Assembly (NCBI RefSeq): GCF_007483665.1
Contig: NZ_VIQO01000001.1
Location: 1 to 64,000 of the forward strand
Source: Catellatospora sichuanensis
Lineage (GTDB): Bacteria; Actinomycetota; Actinomycetes; Mycobacteriales; Micromonosporaceae
Length of the DNA stretch: 64,000 nucleotides
Direction: 5' to 3'
Shown here: positions 46,337-55,125 of the stretch, piece after piece
Layout: each line of letters opens with the position of its first letter
Position numbering within the stretch: position 1 is the first letter of the stretch
Made by a program: the position numbers and the translations under genes
The notes under the pieces: generated by a model
What the model was told of the DNA's origin: nothing
The model's database searches: none
What the model saw: only the letters and a program-made list of their open reading frames with translations

Positions 46337-47338
46337 TCATGCCGCCTCCACCCGCTCGGGCAGCAGTCCTCGCGGCACGACCTCGATGAGGAACTCCGGG
46401 CGCAGCAGCGCGTCGCAGACCACCGAGGTCACCACCGCGCCGGGGAAGTACTCGGCGCGCAGTTCCGCCAGGCGCGGGTAGGCCGCCACCGCGTCCGGGG
46501 TGACGTATTCCAGCAGCGAGACCGTTTCCGCGCCACCGGCCACGCCGAACACGGCGGCGATGTTGCCGTACACGAAGGCGGCCTGGGCGAGCAGGTCGTG
46601 CTCGTGCACGGCGGTCTGGGTGACCGGGTCGAGCGCGCCGAACCCGGCGCCGAACACGTGCCGCCCGGCGACCACCGCGGGCTTGTAGGTGAGCGTGTCG
46701 TACCTGGCCCAGCCGGGATTGACCGCTTGCAGCGGGCCGGTCGCGGCGACCGCGTCGAGCGCGACCATCGCGCCGGGCGCGAGCGGCACGTCCACCAGGA
46801 TGCCGGCCGCGCCCGGGTGCACGGGGCCGTCGCCGAGCAGCTCGCGGCGCGGCCGCCCGCAGCGCGGGTACGACGCGCGGGTGGCGGTGGCGGTGTAGTC
46901 GGTGGTGAGCACCAGGTTGTCCAGGCCGAGCCGCAGCGGGGCCAGGATCTCGCGGACCCGCAGCAGGCAGGCCCGGTACTGGTCGGCGAACTCGCCCTCG
47001 GTGGTGAACACGCTGGGCAGGTAGACCACGCCGTCGGCGACGCGCAGCACGTCGCGGTCCGTGCCGCGCAGCACACCGCCGCCCGGGTACGCCGTCACGG
47101 CCACCCGGTACCGGTCGGCGCTGCCGGGGAAGCCGCGCACCGGGATCGTCGACACCGGTGCCACGGTGCCGTCGAGCAGCACGTCCCGCCCCGCGGCGAC
47201 CTCGGCCGGGTCGATCGCGGCGGTGACGTACTCGACGAGGTGCACCACGTCGGAGGGCTCCAGCTCGTGCGCCGCCAGCGCGGCGGCCGCGTGGGCGTAG
47301 CCGCCGACCGCGGGCAGGTGAATCGTCAGGCCAGGCAC
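46337..47338 (-). CDS. RidA/YjgF-like protein, two-domain
   Basis: 333 residues from GTG 47338, overlapping the PrpD gene by 13 bases. Two related halves carry YjgF-like pieces (DGVVYLPSVFTTEGEFADQYRACLLRVREIL; HVFGAGFGALDP and AFVYGNIAAVFGVAGGAETVSLLEYVTPD). Homologues hydrolyse enamine/imine intermediates or act in aromatic degradation. No firm substrate. Confidence 0.7.
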   Translation of the reverse strand: MPGLTIHLPAVGGYAHAAAALAAHELEPSDVVHLVEYVTAAIDPAEVAAGRDVLLDGTVAPVSTIPVRGFPGSADRYRVAVTAYPGGGVLRGTDRDVLRVADGVVYLPSVFTTEGEFADQYRACLLRVREILAPLRLGLDNLVLTTDYTATATRASYPRCGRPRRELLGDGPVHPGAAGILVDVPLAPGAMVALDAVAATGPLQAVNPGWARYDTLTYKPAVVAGRHVFGAGFGALDPVTQTAVHEHDLLAQAAFVYGNIAAVFGVAGGAETVSLLEYVTPDAVAAYPRLAELRAEYFPGAVVTSVVCDALLRPEFLIEVVPRGLLPERVEAA

Positions 47339-48786
47339 GTCACCAGCTCCTTCACGTCGGGTGCGGTGGGCAGCGCGGCCAGCGCCGCGAGCACCGCGTC
47401 GGCCCGCTCGCCCAGGTTGGCGCGGGCCTTGGCCACCAGCAGGTCGTCCAGTCCGGGGTCGTCGGCCCCGCCGCCGCACCGGGGCACGCCGACCTCGCGT
47501 ACGCCACCGTGGGCCAGCTGCGCGCGCAGGCGGCCGGGCGCGTCCGCGGCCGCGGTCGGCACGTCCTGGCGCAACGGCTCGATCGCCACCCGTCGGGCCA
47601 GCGCGACGATGTCGGGCCGGAACGGGTCGTCGAACACCTCGACCGGCAGCGCGCCGTCGAGCAGCATCGCGGCCACGCACCAGGCCGCGGAGAACTTCGC
47701 CGCGTACGGCGTGGACGGCAGCGTGTCCCCGCCGACGATCGGCAGCGCGTCGGGGTGCAGCCGCACCACCAGCGCGGTGATCCGGGCGACGTCCACGTCG
47801 CGGCGCAGCAGTGCGGCCGCGTCGATGGCGGCGTGGCTGAGCCGGCAGGCCGGGTAGGGCTTCACGGTGATCCGCTCCGCCTCCCAGCGGTCTCCGAGCC
47901 CGCCGTGCAGGGTCTCGGCGTCGGGGGTGCGCCCGGCCAGCGCGGCGAACAGCCCGTTCGTGCCGTCGAGGAAGCCCGCCGGGCCGGTCGCACCCGCGGC
48001 GGCGAGCCGGGCCGCGACGATGCCCGAATGTGCTGCGAAGCCGGGGTGCAGCTGCTTGGTGGAGCCGCCCGTGTGCAGGAACTCCAGCAGCCCGGACGAG
48101 CCGCTGGCGGCGATGCCCGCGGCGTGCACGGTGGTCGCGGCGTCCAGCCCGAGCAGCCGCGCGGCGACCACGGCCCCGGCGATCGTCCCGCAGGCCGAGG
48201 TGGCGTGCACCCCACGGGCGTGAAACGCATGCGGAGCCGCCGCGCCCAAACGGCACACAACCTCCAACCCGGCGGTGTACGCGGCCAGCAGCTGCTCGCC
48301 GCTCGCCCCGGTCTGCTCGGCCAGTGCCAGCGCGACCGGCGCGGTGACCGCGGTCGCGTGCACCAGACCGGTGGCATGGGTGTCGTCGAAGTCCAGCGCA
48401 TGCATCGCGACCGCGTTCCCGAACGCGGCTGCGGCGGCGCCGATCCTGATCGGATCGCGGAGCGCGTCGGCGGTGCCGGGCTCATGCCGGTCGGCGGCCG
48501 TCGCCGAACCGATGGCCGCCACGCGGTCACCCCGTGCGGACCGGGCACCCGCCTGGCCGGACAGGGTGGCCTCGGTTGGGCCGGTGCCGACGTGGCCGAA
48601 CAGCGTGGCCTCCGGTGGGCCGCCGAGACTCCGGGCGACCTTCGCGGCGGCGGGCGCTTCGGCTCTGCGTACCCCCGCGATCAGGCAGCCCAGCCCGTCG
48701 AGGAGCCGGTGGCGCGCCGCGGCGCGCACCGGCTCGGGGATCTCCGCCCAGGTCAGGCCCGCCGCCCAGGTGACCAGGTCAGGCAC
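47326..48786 (-). CDS. MmgE/PrpD family protein
   Basis: 486 residues from GTG 48786. AVAMHALDFDDTHATG, RLGAAAPHAFHARGVHATSACGTIAGAV, and ITVKPYPACRLSHAAIDAA are hallmark segments. The family includes 2-methylcitrate dehydratase and cis-aconitate decarboxylase (itaconate maker). Next to a CoA-transferase and CitE-type lyase it may handle a C5/C6 dicarboxylate-like acid. Overlaps both neighbours. Confidence 0.85.
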   Translation of the reverse strand: MPDLVTWAAGLTWAEIPEPVRAAARHRLLDGLGCLIAGVRRAEAPAAAKVARSLGGPPEATLFGHVGTGPTEATLSGQAGARSARGDRVAAIGSATAADRHEPGTADALRDPIRIGAAAAAFGNAVAMHALDFDDTHATGLVHATAVTAPVALALAEQTGASGEQLLAAYTAGLEVVCRLGAAAPHAFHARGVHATSACGTIAGAVVAARLLGLDAATTVHAAGIAASGSSGLLEFLHTGGSTKQLHPGFAAHSGIVAARLAAAGATGPAGFLDGTNGLFAALAGRTPDAETLHGGLGDRWEAERITVKPYPACRLSHAAIDAAALLRRDVDVARITALVVRLHPDALPIVGGDTLPSTPYAAKFSAAWCVAAMLLDGALPVEVFDDPFRPDIVALARRVAIEPLRQDVPTAAADAPGRLRAQLAHGGVREVGVPRCGGGADDPGLDDLLVAKARANLGERADAVLAALAALPTAPDVKELVTCLA

Positions 48787-49966
48787 CGAAGGCCCCTGCC
48801 GTGCGCAGCCGTTCGACCTGCTCCGGGCTGTAGCCGAGCAGGTCGTCGGTGACGTAGCCGAAGTCCTCGTTGCGGCGCGGGGCGCGGCGGTAGGCGGGGG
48901 GCTCATCGCCGACCCGCACCGGCGAGGCGACCTGGGTGACCGTGCCGAAGGCCGGGTGCTCGGTCTGCACGACCATGTTGCGCGCCCGGGTGTGCGGCTC
49001 GGCCAGCGCGGCGGCGACGTCGTTGACCGGCCCGCAGGGCACCCCGGCAGGCTCCAGCACGCCGAGCCAGTCGGCCACGGTCCGGGTCGCGAACGCGCGC
49101 TCCAGGATCTCCAGCAGCTCGTCGCGGTGCTGCTGCCGCAACGCGAACGTGGCGAAGCGCGGATCGTCGGGCAGCTCCAGCACCCCGGCCAGCCGCCGCC
49201 AGAACTTCTCCTTGGCGCAGCCGACCACCAGCCACCCGTCGGCGGCCGCGAACACCTGGAACGGCACCAGCGACGGGTGCGCCGAGTGGCGGGTGCGCGC
49301 GGGCGCGAACCCGGCGCTCAGGTGCCAGGTCGCCGGGTAGGTGAGCAGGCCGATGGCGGTATCGAACAGGCTCAGGTCGCAGTCCATGCCCTGGTCGTCG
49401 CGCCGGGCCGCGTGTACGCCCGCGAGCAGCGCCATCGCGGCGACGAAGCCGCCGGAGTAGTCCACCATGGACAGCCCGGACTTGGCGGGCGGCCCGTCGG
49501 GCTCGCCGGTCAGCGACATCCAGCCGGCCAGGCCCTGCAGGATGTAGTCGTAGCCGGGCTGGGCGGCGCGCGGGCCGGTCATCCCGAACCCGGTCAGCGA
49601 GCAGCACACGATGCGCGGGTTGACGTGCTTGAGGTCGGCGTAGGTCAGCCGCATCCGGGCGGGCACGTCGCCGCGCAGGTTGGAGTAGACGGCGTCGGAC
49701 TCGGCGACCAGGTCCTCGAACACCTCACGGCCCGCGGCCGTGGACAGGTCGAGCGACAGCGAGCGTTTGCCCCGGTTGAAGGTCTCGAAGAACAGCGAGT
49801 CCTCGCCGTCGGTGTACGGCGGCACGTAACGGCCGACGTCGCCGCCCGACGACGGGTCCTCGATCTTGATGATCTCCGCGCCGAGGTCGGCCAGGTGCAG
49901 GCTGCCGAACGGGCCCGCGCCGTACTGCTCGACGGCGATCACGCGGATGTCGGCCAGTGGTCTCAC
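48779..49966 (-). CDS. CaiB/BaiF family CoA-transferase
   Basis: 395 residues from GTG. VIAVEQYGAGPFGSLHLADLGAEIIKIEDP, RSLSLDLSTAAGREVFEDLV, GYDYILQGLAGWMSLTGEPDGPPAKSG with the following Asp (VDYSGG), and GVPCGPVNDVAAAL are class III CoA-transferase motifs; the catalytic Asp is in SMVDYSGG. It activates an acid by moving CoA from another acyl-CoA, likely the entry step of this pathway. Confidence 0.9.
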   Translation of the reverse strand: MRPLADIRVIAVEQYGAGPFGSLHLADLGAEIIKIEDPSSGGDVGRYVPPYTDGEDSLFFETFNRGKRSLSLDLSTAAGREVFEDLVAESDAVYSNLRGDVPARMRLTYADLKHVNPRIVCCSLTGFGMTGPRAAQPGYDYILQGLAGWMSLTGEPDGPPAKSGLSMVDYSGGFVAAMALLAGVHAARRDDQGMDCDLSLFDTAIGLLTYPATWHLSAGFAPARTRHSAHPSLVPFQVFAAADGWLVVGCAKEKFWRRLAGVLELPDDPRFATFALRQQHRDELLEILERAFATRTVADWLGVLEPAGVPCGPVNDVAAALAEPHTRARNMVVQTEHPAFGTVTQVASPVRVGDEPPAYRRAPRRNEDFGYVTDDLLGYSPEQVERLRTAGAFGA

Positions 49967-51057
49967 GCCAGCTCCCGGATGAGGTCGATGATCGCGTTCT
50001 GCGCGCCACGGATCTGCGCCGGGGCGAGCCCGTGGGTGGGCGGCGACAGCTTCACCGCGTCGGCGAGCCCTTCGTAGCGGGCCAATCCGGCGGCGACGTC
50101 GTCGCGGGTGCCGCTGAGGGTGTACGCGGCCGCCATCGGCGCGGGCACGAACTCGGCGAGGGCCTCGGCGGCCCGGCCCTCGCGGCGCGCGGCGACGATG
50201 GCCGTGTGCTCGTCGGCGTACTCGGCGAACAGGTCGGCATAGGTCTGCACGCTGGCGTAGAAGCCGACCACACCGCGCGCCCGGTCCCGGGCCACGGCCG
50301 CGTCGGCGTCGACCGAGCAGCAGGCCGACACCACGACCTCGGGAAGGTCGCCCAGGGGCGTCGCCGCGCTGCCGCCCGTCGCCTGCGTTGCCGCTGCGGT
50401 GTCAGCCGGAGGCTGTGCCGTGCCCGCACCCGCAGTTTTGTCTCTGCGAGTGGAGCCTTTGCGCAGCATGGGCAGGATCGCCTCGGCCAGGTGCGCGGGC
50501 GGGCACAGCTCGTGCGACAGCCAGCCGTCGCCGATCTCCCCGGCCAGCGCCGTCATCGCCGGGCCCATCGCGGCCAGGTACACCGGGATGCGCTCACGGA
50601 CCGGGCGGTAGGGCCGCCGCCAGCCGCGCACGTTGATCGAGGCCTCGCCGGTGTGCTCGATCGGCTCGCCGGTGTACGCGCCCGCGACCACGGCGCGGAT
50701 GATCGCGACGGTGTCGCGCAGCCGGGCCACGGGCGGGTCGAACGGCATGCCGTGCCAGTCGCCGATCAGGCGGCGCACCCCCGTGCCCAGCCCGAGCCGG
50801 AACCGGCCGCCGGACAGCTCGTCGAGGTCGAGCGCGGACAGCGCGGTGAGCATCGGGCTGCGGGCGAACGCCAGCGCGATGCCGGTGCCGACGCCCGCCC
50901 GGGTGGTCGCGGCGGACAGCGCGGCAGCGGTCACCGGGGCGCTGCGGTGCAGCTCCGGGGCCCACAGCACGCCGGCTCCGGCGTCCTCGGCGCGGCGGGC
51001 CGCGTCGGTCAGCTCGGCCAGGCTCTCGCCCCAGGGCTGGAAGTCCAGGCGGATCAT
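49963..51057 (-). CDS. LLM-class (F420-type) oxidoreductase with an insertion
   Basis: 364 residues from ATG 51057. RLDFQPWGESLAELTDAARRAEDAGAGVLWAPELHRS, GTGIALAFARSPMLTALSALDLDELSGGRFRLGLGTG and VPVYLAAMGP-type segments are luciferase-like barrel motifs. F420 is the usual cofactor of actinobacterial members. About 40 residues rich in Thr, Ala and Gly (after LPMLRKGSTRR) interrupt the barrel near residues 225-265, which relatives lack. Overlaps both neighbours. Confidence 0.8.
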   Translation of the reverse strand: MIRLDFQPWGESLAELTDAARRAEDAGAGVLWAPELHRSAPVTAAALSAATTRAGVGTGIALAFARSPMLTALSALDLDELSGGRFRLGLGTGVRRLIGDWHGMPFDPPVARLRDTVAIIRAVVAGAYTGEPIEHTGEASINVRGWRRPYRPVRERIPVYLAAMGPAMTALAGEIGDGWLSHELCPPAHLAEAILPMLRKGSTRRDKTAGAGTAQPPADTAAATQATGGSAATPLGDLPEVVVSACCSVDADAAVARDRARGVVGFYASVQTYADLFAEYADEHTAIVAARREGRAAEALAEFVPAPMAAAYTLSGTRDDVAAGLARYEGLADAVKLSPPTHGLAPAQIRGAQNAIIDLIRELA

Positions 51058-51554
51058 GCGGTCATCGGACCGGTCTTGGCGACCGGGAAGTGGTCCTTGT
51101 CGTGCGGGGCGTCGCGCTTGTAGACCATGACGGTGCGGGTCCACGACATGACCTCGTCGCCGTCCTGATTCAGGCCGCGGGTGCGGCAGGTGACGATGCC
51201 CGCGTACGGGCGGCTGCCCGACTCGCGCAGCGCCGTGACCAGGGACTCGGCGTAGAGGGTGTCGCCGACGAACACCGGATGGGTGAGCCGGATGCCGTCC
51301 CAGCCGAGGTTCATCAGGGCGTTCTGGCTCATGTCCGAGACGGACAGGCCCAGTACGATCGCCACCGACAGCCCGGAGTTGACGATGAGCCGCCCGTACG
51401 GGGCGCGGCTGGCGAAGTGCTCGTTGAAGTGGTTCTGGTTGGTGTTCATCGTGAGCAGGGTGAACCAGGTGTTGTCGGCCTCGCTGATCGTGCGGCCGAG
51501 CGGGTGCTGGTAGACGTCACCCACGGTGAAGTCCTCGAAATAACGGCCGACCAT
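51054..51554 (-). CDS. MaoC-like acyl-CoA hydratase
   Basis: 166 residues from ATG 51554 (MVGRYFEDF). YFEDFTVGDVYQHPLGRTISEADN, NQNHFNEHFA and YGRLIVNSGLSVAIVLGLSV match the MaoC/(R)-hydratase fold with the catalytic D/H region; mesaconyl- and itaconyl-type hydratases look like this. First gene of the long minus-strand operon. Confidence 0.85.
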   Translation of the reverse strand: MVGRYFEDFTVGDVYQHPLGRTISEADNTWFTLLTMNTNQNHFNEHFASRAPYGRLIVNSGLSVAIVLGLSVSDMSQNALMNLGWDGIRLTHPVFVGDTLYAESLVTALRESGSRPYAGIVTCRTRGLNQDGDEVMSWTRTVMVYKRDAPHDKDHFPVAKTGPMTA

Positions 51555-51595
51555 GGCGCCGACGCTAGCCACGCGTTGACCAGCCCGTCAAGGGC

Positions 51596-52339
51596 TTGTT
51601 TCTCACAGCGAATCAGTGTTTCCATTACGCGGTGGGATCGCATACGCACGGCTGGTGGATTCTGCTCCACATCATCCTCTTCGTCTTCTGGCTCGGCGGC
51701 GACCTGGGCGTGTTCTGGTCGAGCCGCTTCGTCCTCCGCCCCGACCTCACCCCCGCCGCGCGCGCCACCGCCCTGAAGATCATGGGTGGCCTCGACCTCG
51801 GCCCGAAGATCTGTCTCGTGCTGTTCCTGCCCAGCGGCGTCACGCTGATGGCGCTGGAGCCGCACGGCGCGACGGTGTTCGGCGTCAACCCGTTCGGCTG
51901 GCCGGTGGTCGTGGCGGTGTGGCTGTTCGCCGCCGCGTGGCTGGCCGCGACCATCACCGACCACCACCACCCCGGCCGCCGGCCCTGGGTGCGCCGCGCC
52001 GACTGGACGATCCGGCTGACCCTGATCGCGGCGCTCGGCCTCACCGCCGTCTACACGCTGGTCGCGGACCGGCCGTTCGGGGTCGACACCAACCCGCGCT
52101 GGCTGGGCGCGAAACTGCTGCTCTACACCGTGGCCATCGGCTGCGGGCTGGGCATCCGGCTGACCCTGCGGACTTTCGGCCCGGCGTTCGGCGCGCTGAT
52201 GACGACCGGCTCCACGCCCGAGGTCGAGAGCGCCCTGAAGCGGTCGATCGACGGCTGCCTGCCGTACGTGTGGGGCATCTGGGGCAGCGTGCTGGCCGCC
52301 GCCGCGCTCGGCGTCCTCAAGCCCTTCGCCGACCTCTGA
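51596..52339 (+). CDS. Integral membrane protein
   Basis: Up to 247 residues; TTG 51596 or GTG 51632. Six hydrophobic helices (for example WWILLHIILFVFWLGGDLGVF, VVVAVWLFAAAWLAATI, LTLIAALGLTAVYTLVA, LLLYTVAIGCGLGI). GWWILLHIILFVFWLG recalls CopD-like proteins. Function unknown. Its 3' end points at palindrome A. Confidence 0.65.
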   Translation: MFLTANQCFHYAVGSHTHGWWILLHIILFVFWLGGDLGVFWSSRFVLRPDLTPAARATALKIMGGLDLGPKICLVLFLPSGVTLMALEPHGATVFGVNPFGWPVVVAVWLFAAAWLAATITDHHHPGRRPWVRRADWTIRLTLIAALGLTAVYTLVADRPFGVDTNPRWLGAKLLLYTVAIGCGLGIRLTLRTFGPAFGALMTTGSTPEVESALKRSIDGCLPYVWGIWGSVLAAAALGVLKPFADL

Positions 52340-52366
52340 CGTCCCGCGCGGCCCGCGGCGGCGCAT

Positions 52367-52427
52367 GATCGCCGTTTCGGGTCGAGATGTGTGGTCCAGC
52401 CGCAGTTCTCGACCTGAAACGGCGATC
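52367..52427. repeat. Palindromic element A between convergent genes
   Basis: 61 bases: arms GATCGCCGTTTCGGGTCGAG and its near-perfect complement (one mismatch in 21) around TGTGTGGTCCAGCCGCAGT. Related without gaps to the in-gene element at 42405-42465. May also terminate transcription from both sides. Confidence 0.85.
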
Positions 52428-52475
52428 TTCACGGGTGACCCGCCCGGAGCGCGGGGCGGGGTGGGTCGCCTCGGA

Positions 52476-54083
52476 TCAGCGCCAGTTCTGGTTGGACTGA
52501 ACGGGGTTGCCGCAGGTCCAGATGATCATCTGGGTGCCGTTCCCGGTGCCCCACCCGTCGGCGTCCAGGCACTTGCCCGACTGCGGGTTCACGATGGTGC
52601 CGTTGGCGCTGACCGTCCAGCGCTGCGCACCGTTGCCCAGGCACGTCCACAGCCGCACGATCGCCCCGTCGGCGGTGCTGCCGTCCGCGACGTCCAGGCA
52701 CTTGCCGGAGTTCGGATTGACCAGCGAGCCGTTGGACTCCACCCGCCACTTCTGCGCCGGGTTGTTCAGGCAGTCCCACAGCTGCACCTTGGTGCCGTCG
52801 GCGGTACGCCCGCCGGACACGTCCAGGCAGCGGCTGGACCCGACGTTGACGAACGTGCGCTCGGCCGCGCCACCGCCGCAGGTCGTGGTGAAGGCCCGGT
52901 CGACCAGCCCGGCGCAGAAGGCGTTCTTCGCACCGCCGTATCGCGACAGGCGGCCGTCGACGAACCAGGTCGAGTTGACCGGGAAGTCGAAACTGCCGTC
53001 GGCGACGCCGTCCCAGCCGTAGCGGAAGTCCAGGTCGATGTAGACCGCCGCCTTGATCACGTTGCTGAGGTCGTACGTGCCCGCGGTGTTGGGCAGCGGT
53101 CCGACGTAGTTCATCAGACTGAACAGCCGCCGCACCCAGGTCTCGCCGCGCGCCGCCTCCAGCCCCGCGGTGTCGCCCCCGTTGTCGGTGAAGTTCATCA
53201 TCCCGGACTCCGACACGATCATCGGTTTGCCGTGGTCCTCGGCGAACTTCATCATCTTCAGCACGTTGCCGTCGTGGTCCCAGTTGCGCCAGATCGCGGT
53301 GTCGTTGCCGTTGCCGTCCTTGCCGATGTAGGCGTTGCGGCACTGCAGGGCAGCGGTGTCGTAGTTCTGCGGCGGGGTGCCGTTGTAGAGGTATCCGCCG
53401 TCGTAGATCGGCATGCACAGCTCGTGCGCGAACACGGAGACGCCGATCCAGTCGGTGACGGCGTCGCCCGGGTAGAGCTTCTCGTACTCGCCCCGCACCG
53501 GGTGGAACACGTAGGTGACGTTGTCGGGCGCGGTGCCCGCGTCGAGCAGGGTGCGCAGCCGGGCGAAGGCGTTGCGGTAGGAGGCGCAGCTCGCGTCGGT
53601 GCAGTGGTAGAAGCTGGACACCTCGTAGTCCAGGCGCAGGAAGAACTTCGCCTGCGGGTACGCGTTCATGAAGTTGATCAGGTTGGTGAACTGGCTCGCG
53701 TGCTGTCCGTTCGCGATCTCCTGGGTGACCGCGCGGGAGCGGGCCGCCTTGGCGTTCTCGTCGCCGCCGGTGAAGCCGGGCGGGTTGTCCTTCCAGCTCA
53801 CGCCGACCTGGATCATCTTGCCCTGCTGGGCGAGCCAGGTGGCATGGTCGCGGTGGCCGTTGTCGACCCAGGTGCCCGACTTGACCTCGTAGTAGACCGA
53901 GCCGCCGGCGGGCGGCGCGGCGAACGAGGTGTAGTCGTTCCAGGAGGCCTGCGTGGACTGGCCGATGAACAGCAGCCGCCCGTTCGCGGGCGCGAAGGTG
54001 GCGGCGGTCGCCGGGGCGGCGCCGGCGGTCAGGGCGGCTGCGGCGAGCAGGGCGCAGACCAGGCCGGTGACTGGACGTCTCAC
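52476..54083 (-). CDS. Secreted glycoside hydrolase (GH26-like barrel) with ricin-type lectin domain
   Basis: 535 residues from GTG 54083. Signal peptide RRPVTGLVCALLAAAAL ending TATAA-like at about residue 30. The catalytic part has RLLFIGQSTQASWNDY, FFLRLDYEVSSFYH, VFHPVRGEYEKLYPGD and PMIVSESGMMNF; Glu in RGEYE and SESG are candidate catalytic acids. The C-terminal 125 residues form a ricin-B beta-trefoil with three repeats (SRCLDVSGG, GKCLDVADG, GKCLDADGW; QxW ends). Likely cleaves a plant or fungal polysaccharide outside the cell. The exact GH family is uncertain. Confidence 0.75.
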   Translation of the reverse strand: MRRPVTGLVCALLAAAALTAGAAPATAATFAPANGRLLFIGQSTQASWNDYTSFAAPPAGGSVYYEVKSGTWVDNGHRDHATWLAQQGKMIQVGVSWKDNPPGFTGGDENAKAARSRAVTQEIANGQHASQFTNLINFMNAYPQAKFFLRLDYEVSSFYHCTDASCASYRNAFARLRTLLDAGTAPDNVTYVFHPVRGEYEKLYPGDAVTDWIGVSVFAHELCMPIYDGGYLYNGTPPQNYDTAALQCRNAYIGKDGNGNDTAIWRNWDHDGNVLKMMKFAEDHGKPMIVSESGMMNFTDNGGDTAGLEAARGETWVRRLFSLMNYVGPLPNTAGTYDLSNVIKAAVYIDLDFRYGWDGVADGSFDFPVNSTWFVDGRLSRYGGAKNAFCAGLVDRAFTTTCGGGAAERTFVNVGSSRCLDVSGGRTADGTKVQLWDCLNNPAQKWRVESNGSLVNPNSGKCLDVADGSTADGAIVRLWTCLGNGAQRWTVSANGTIVNPQSGKCLDADGWGTGNGTQMIIWTCGNPVQSNQNWR

Positions 54084-54341
54084 GGTGGGAAACCTTCCGT
54101 GCGGGAATGTCCCGGGGAGCGGGATGTGCCGCCAGGCTACGAACGGCGCGGCCGAACACCGCCGGTTTTCGATACTTCGAAGAGCCTGCTCACCCGTGCA
54201 GCCGAGTCGATCACATGTGGTGGTCATCCGACTGCGCACGGACGCCGTTCACGCAAGGTCCAAACATCCAAAGTAGACTGTCAGATCTTGTCTGCTTCGC
54301 AGGCTGGAACGATCTTCCTGGATACACATAGGCTCGCGCGC

Positions 54342-55121
54342 ATGCTCATGGATGTGTTGCCAGGCCTGGTGCTGGCTGCGGCCGGGGAGACTCCACCCGC
54401 GCTCAGCGTGGCGCTGGCGGTGGAGGACTTCGCGCCCACGCTGCTGGCGTTCGTCGGGTTCCTGCTGCTGGCGCCGTCCGCCCTGGGCAGGATCGGCGCC
54501 GTGCTGATGGGCGCGGGCGGTGCGACGAAGTCCACCTGGAAGCTGCTGCACGCCGCCTGGTCGATCGACGTCAACTGGCTGGACGACCTGCTCTTCCCGC
54601 TGCTGGCCGCCGGCGGGCTGCTGCTGGCGCTGTCGCTGCACCAGTCGCTGAAGTGGTGGCGCTGGCCGCTGCTGGTGATCGGCGCGGGGGTCGCGACCCT
54701 GGCCGTGCAGTCCCGCTCGGTGCAGCCCGCGTTCATCCTCGCCACCGTGATCGTCATCTGGATCAGCGTGCTGGGCACGGTGCGCGCCTGGAAGCACGGC
54801 AACGCGCTGGCGGCGGGCCTCTTCCCGGTCAGTGTGCTGGCCGTGATCGTGCTGGTGCCGCTGCGCGGCCACGCGGCCAGCGACGCGCTGGCCTTCCAGT
54901 GGGTGCAGCAGGGCATGAACACCATGGCGCAGGGCATCTTCTTCGTCGCCGCGCTGCTCACCTACCGCGCGGTGAAGGGCAAGGGCAAGGACTTCTCCGA
55001 CGCCGACACCGTCTCCCGGCAGTGGGCGCCCGCGCCCGAATACGACGGTGCCCGCCGCTACGACCCACAGCGCGGCGGCGACCGCTACGAATCACAGGGC
55101 GGCCGCCGCAGGCGGCTCTGA
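54342..55121 (+). CDS. Integral membrane protein
   Basis: 259 residues from ATG 54342. About seven hydrophobic helices (TLLAFVGFLLLAPSALG, LLFPLLAAGGLLLALSL, WPLLVIGAGVATLAVQ, FILATVIVIWISVLGTV, LFPVSVLAVIVLVPL), Arg/Gly/Tyr-rich cytoplasmic tail at the end. Not recognised. Converges on the IclR gene with a 4-base gap. Confidence 0.6.
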   Translation: MLMDVLPGLVLAAAGETPPALSVALAVEDFAPTLLAFVGFLLLAPSALGRIGAVLMGAGGATKSTWKLLHAAWSIDVNWLDDLLFPLLAAGGLLLALSLHQSLKWWRWPLLVIGAGVATLAVQSRSVQPAFILATVIVIWISVLGTVRAWKHGNALAAGLFPVSVLAVIVLVPLRGHAASDALAFQWVQQGMNTMAQGIFFVAALLTYRAVKGKGKDFSDADTVSRQWAPAPEYDGARRYDPQRGGDRYESQGGRRRRL

Positions 55122-55125
55122 CCGG

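Noticed and set aside
44002-47857. Several 500-codon plus-strand frames opposite the catabolic genes
   Set aside because: Arg/Gly/Pro-rich translations without domains, antisense to well-recognised genes.
52365-55121. 918-codon plus-strand open frame across the glycoside hydrolase
   Set aside because: It runs antisense to a clear secreted enzyme; only its last 259 codons (from ATG 54342) look like a real membrane protein. Long antisense frames are common at this GC content.
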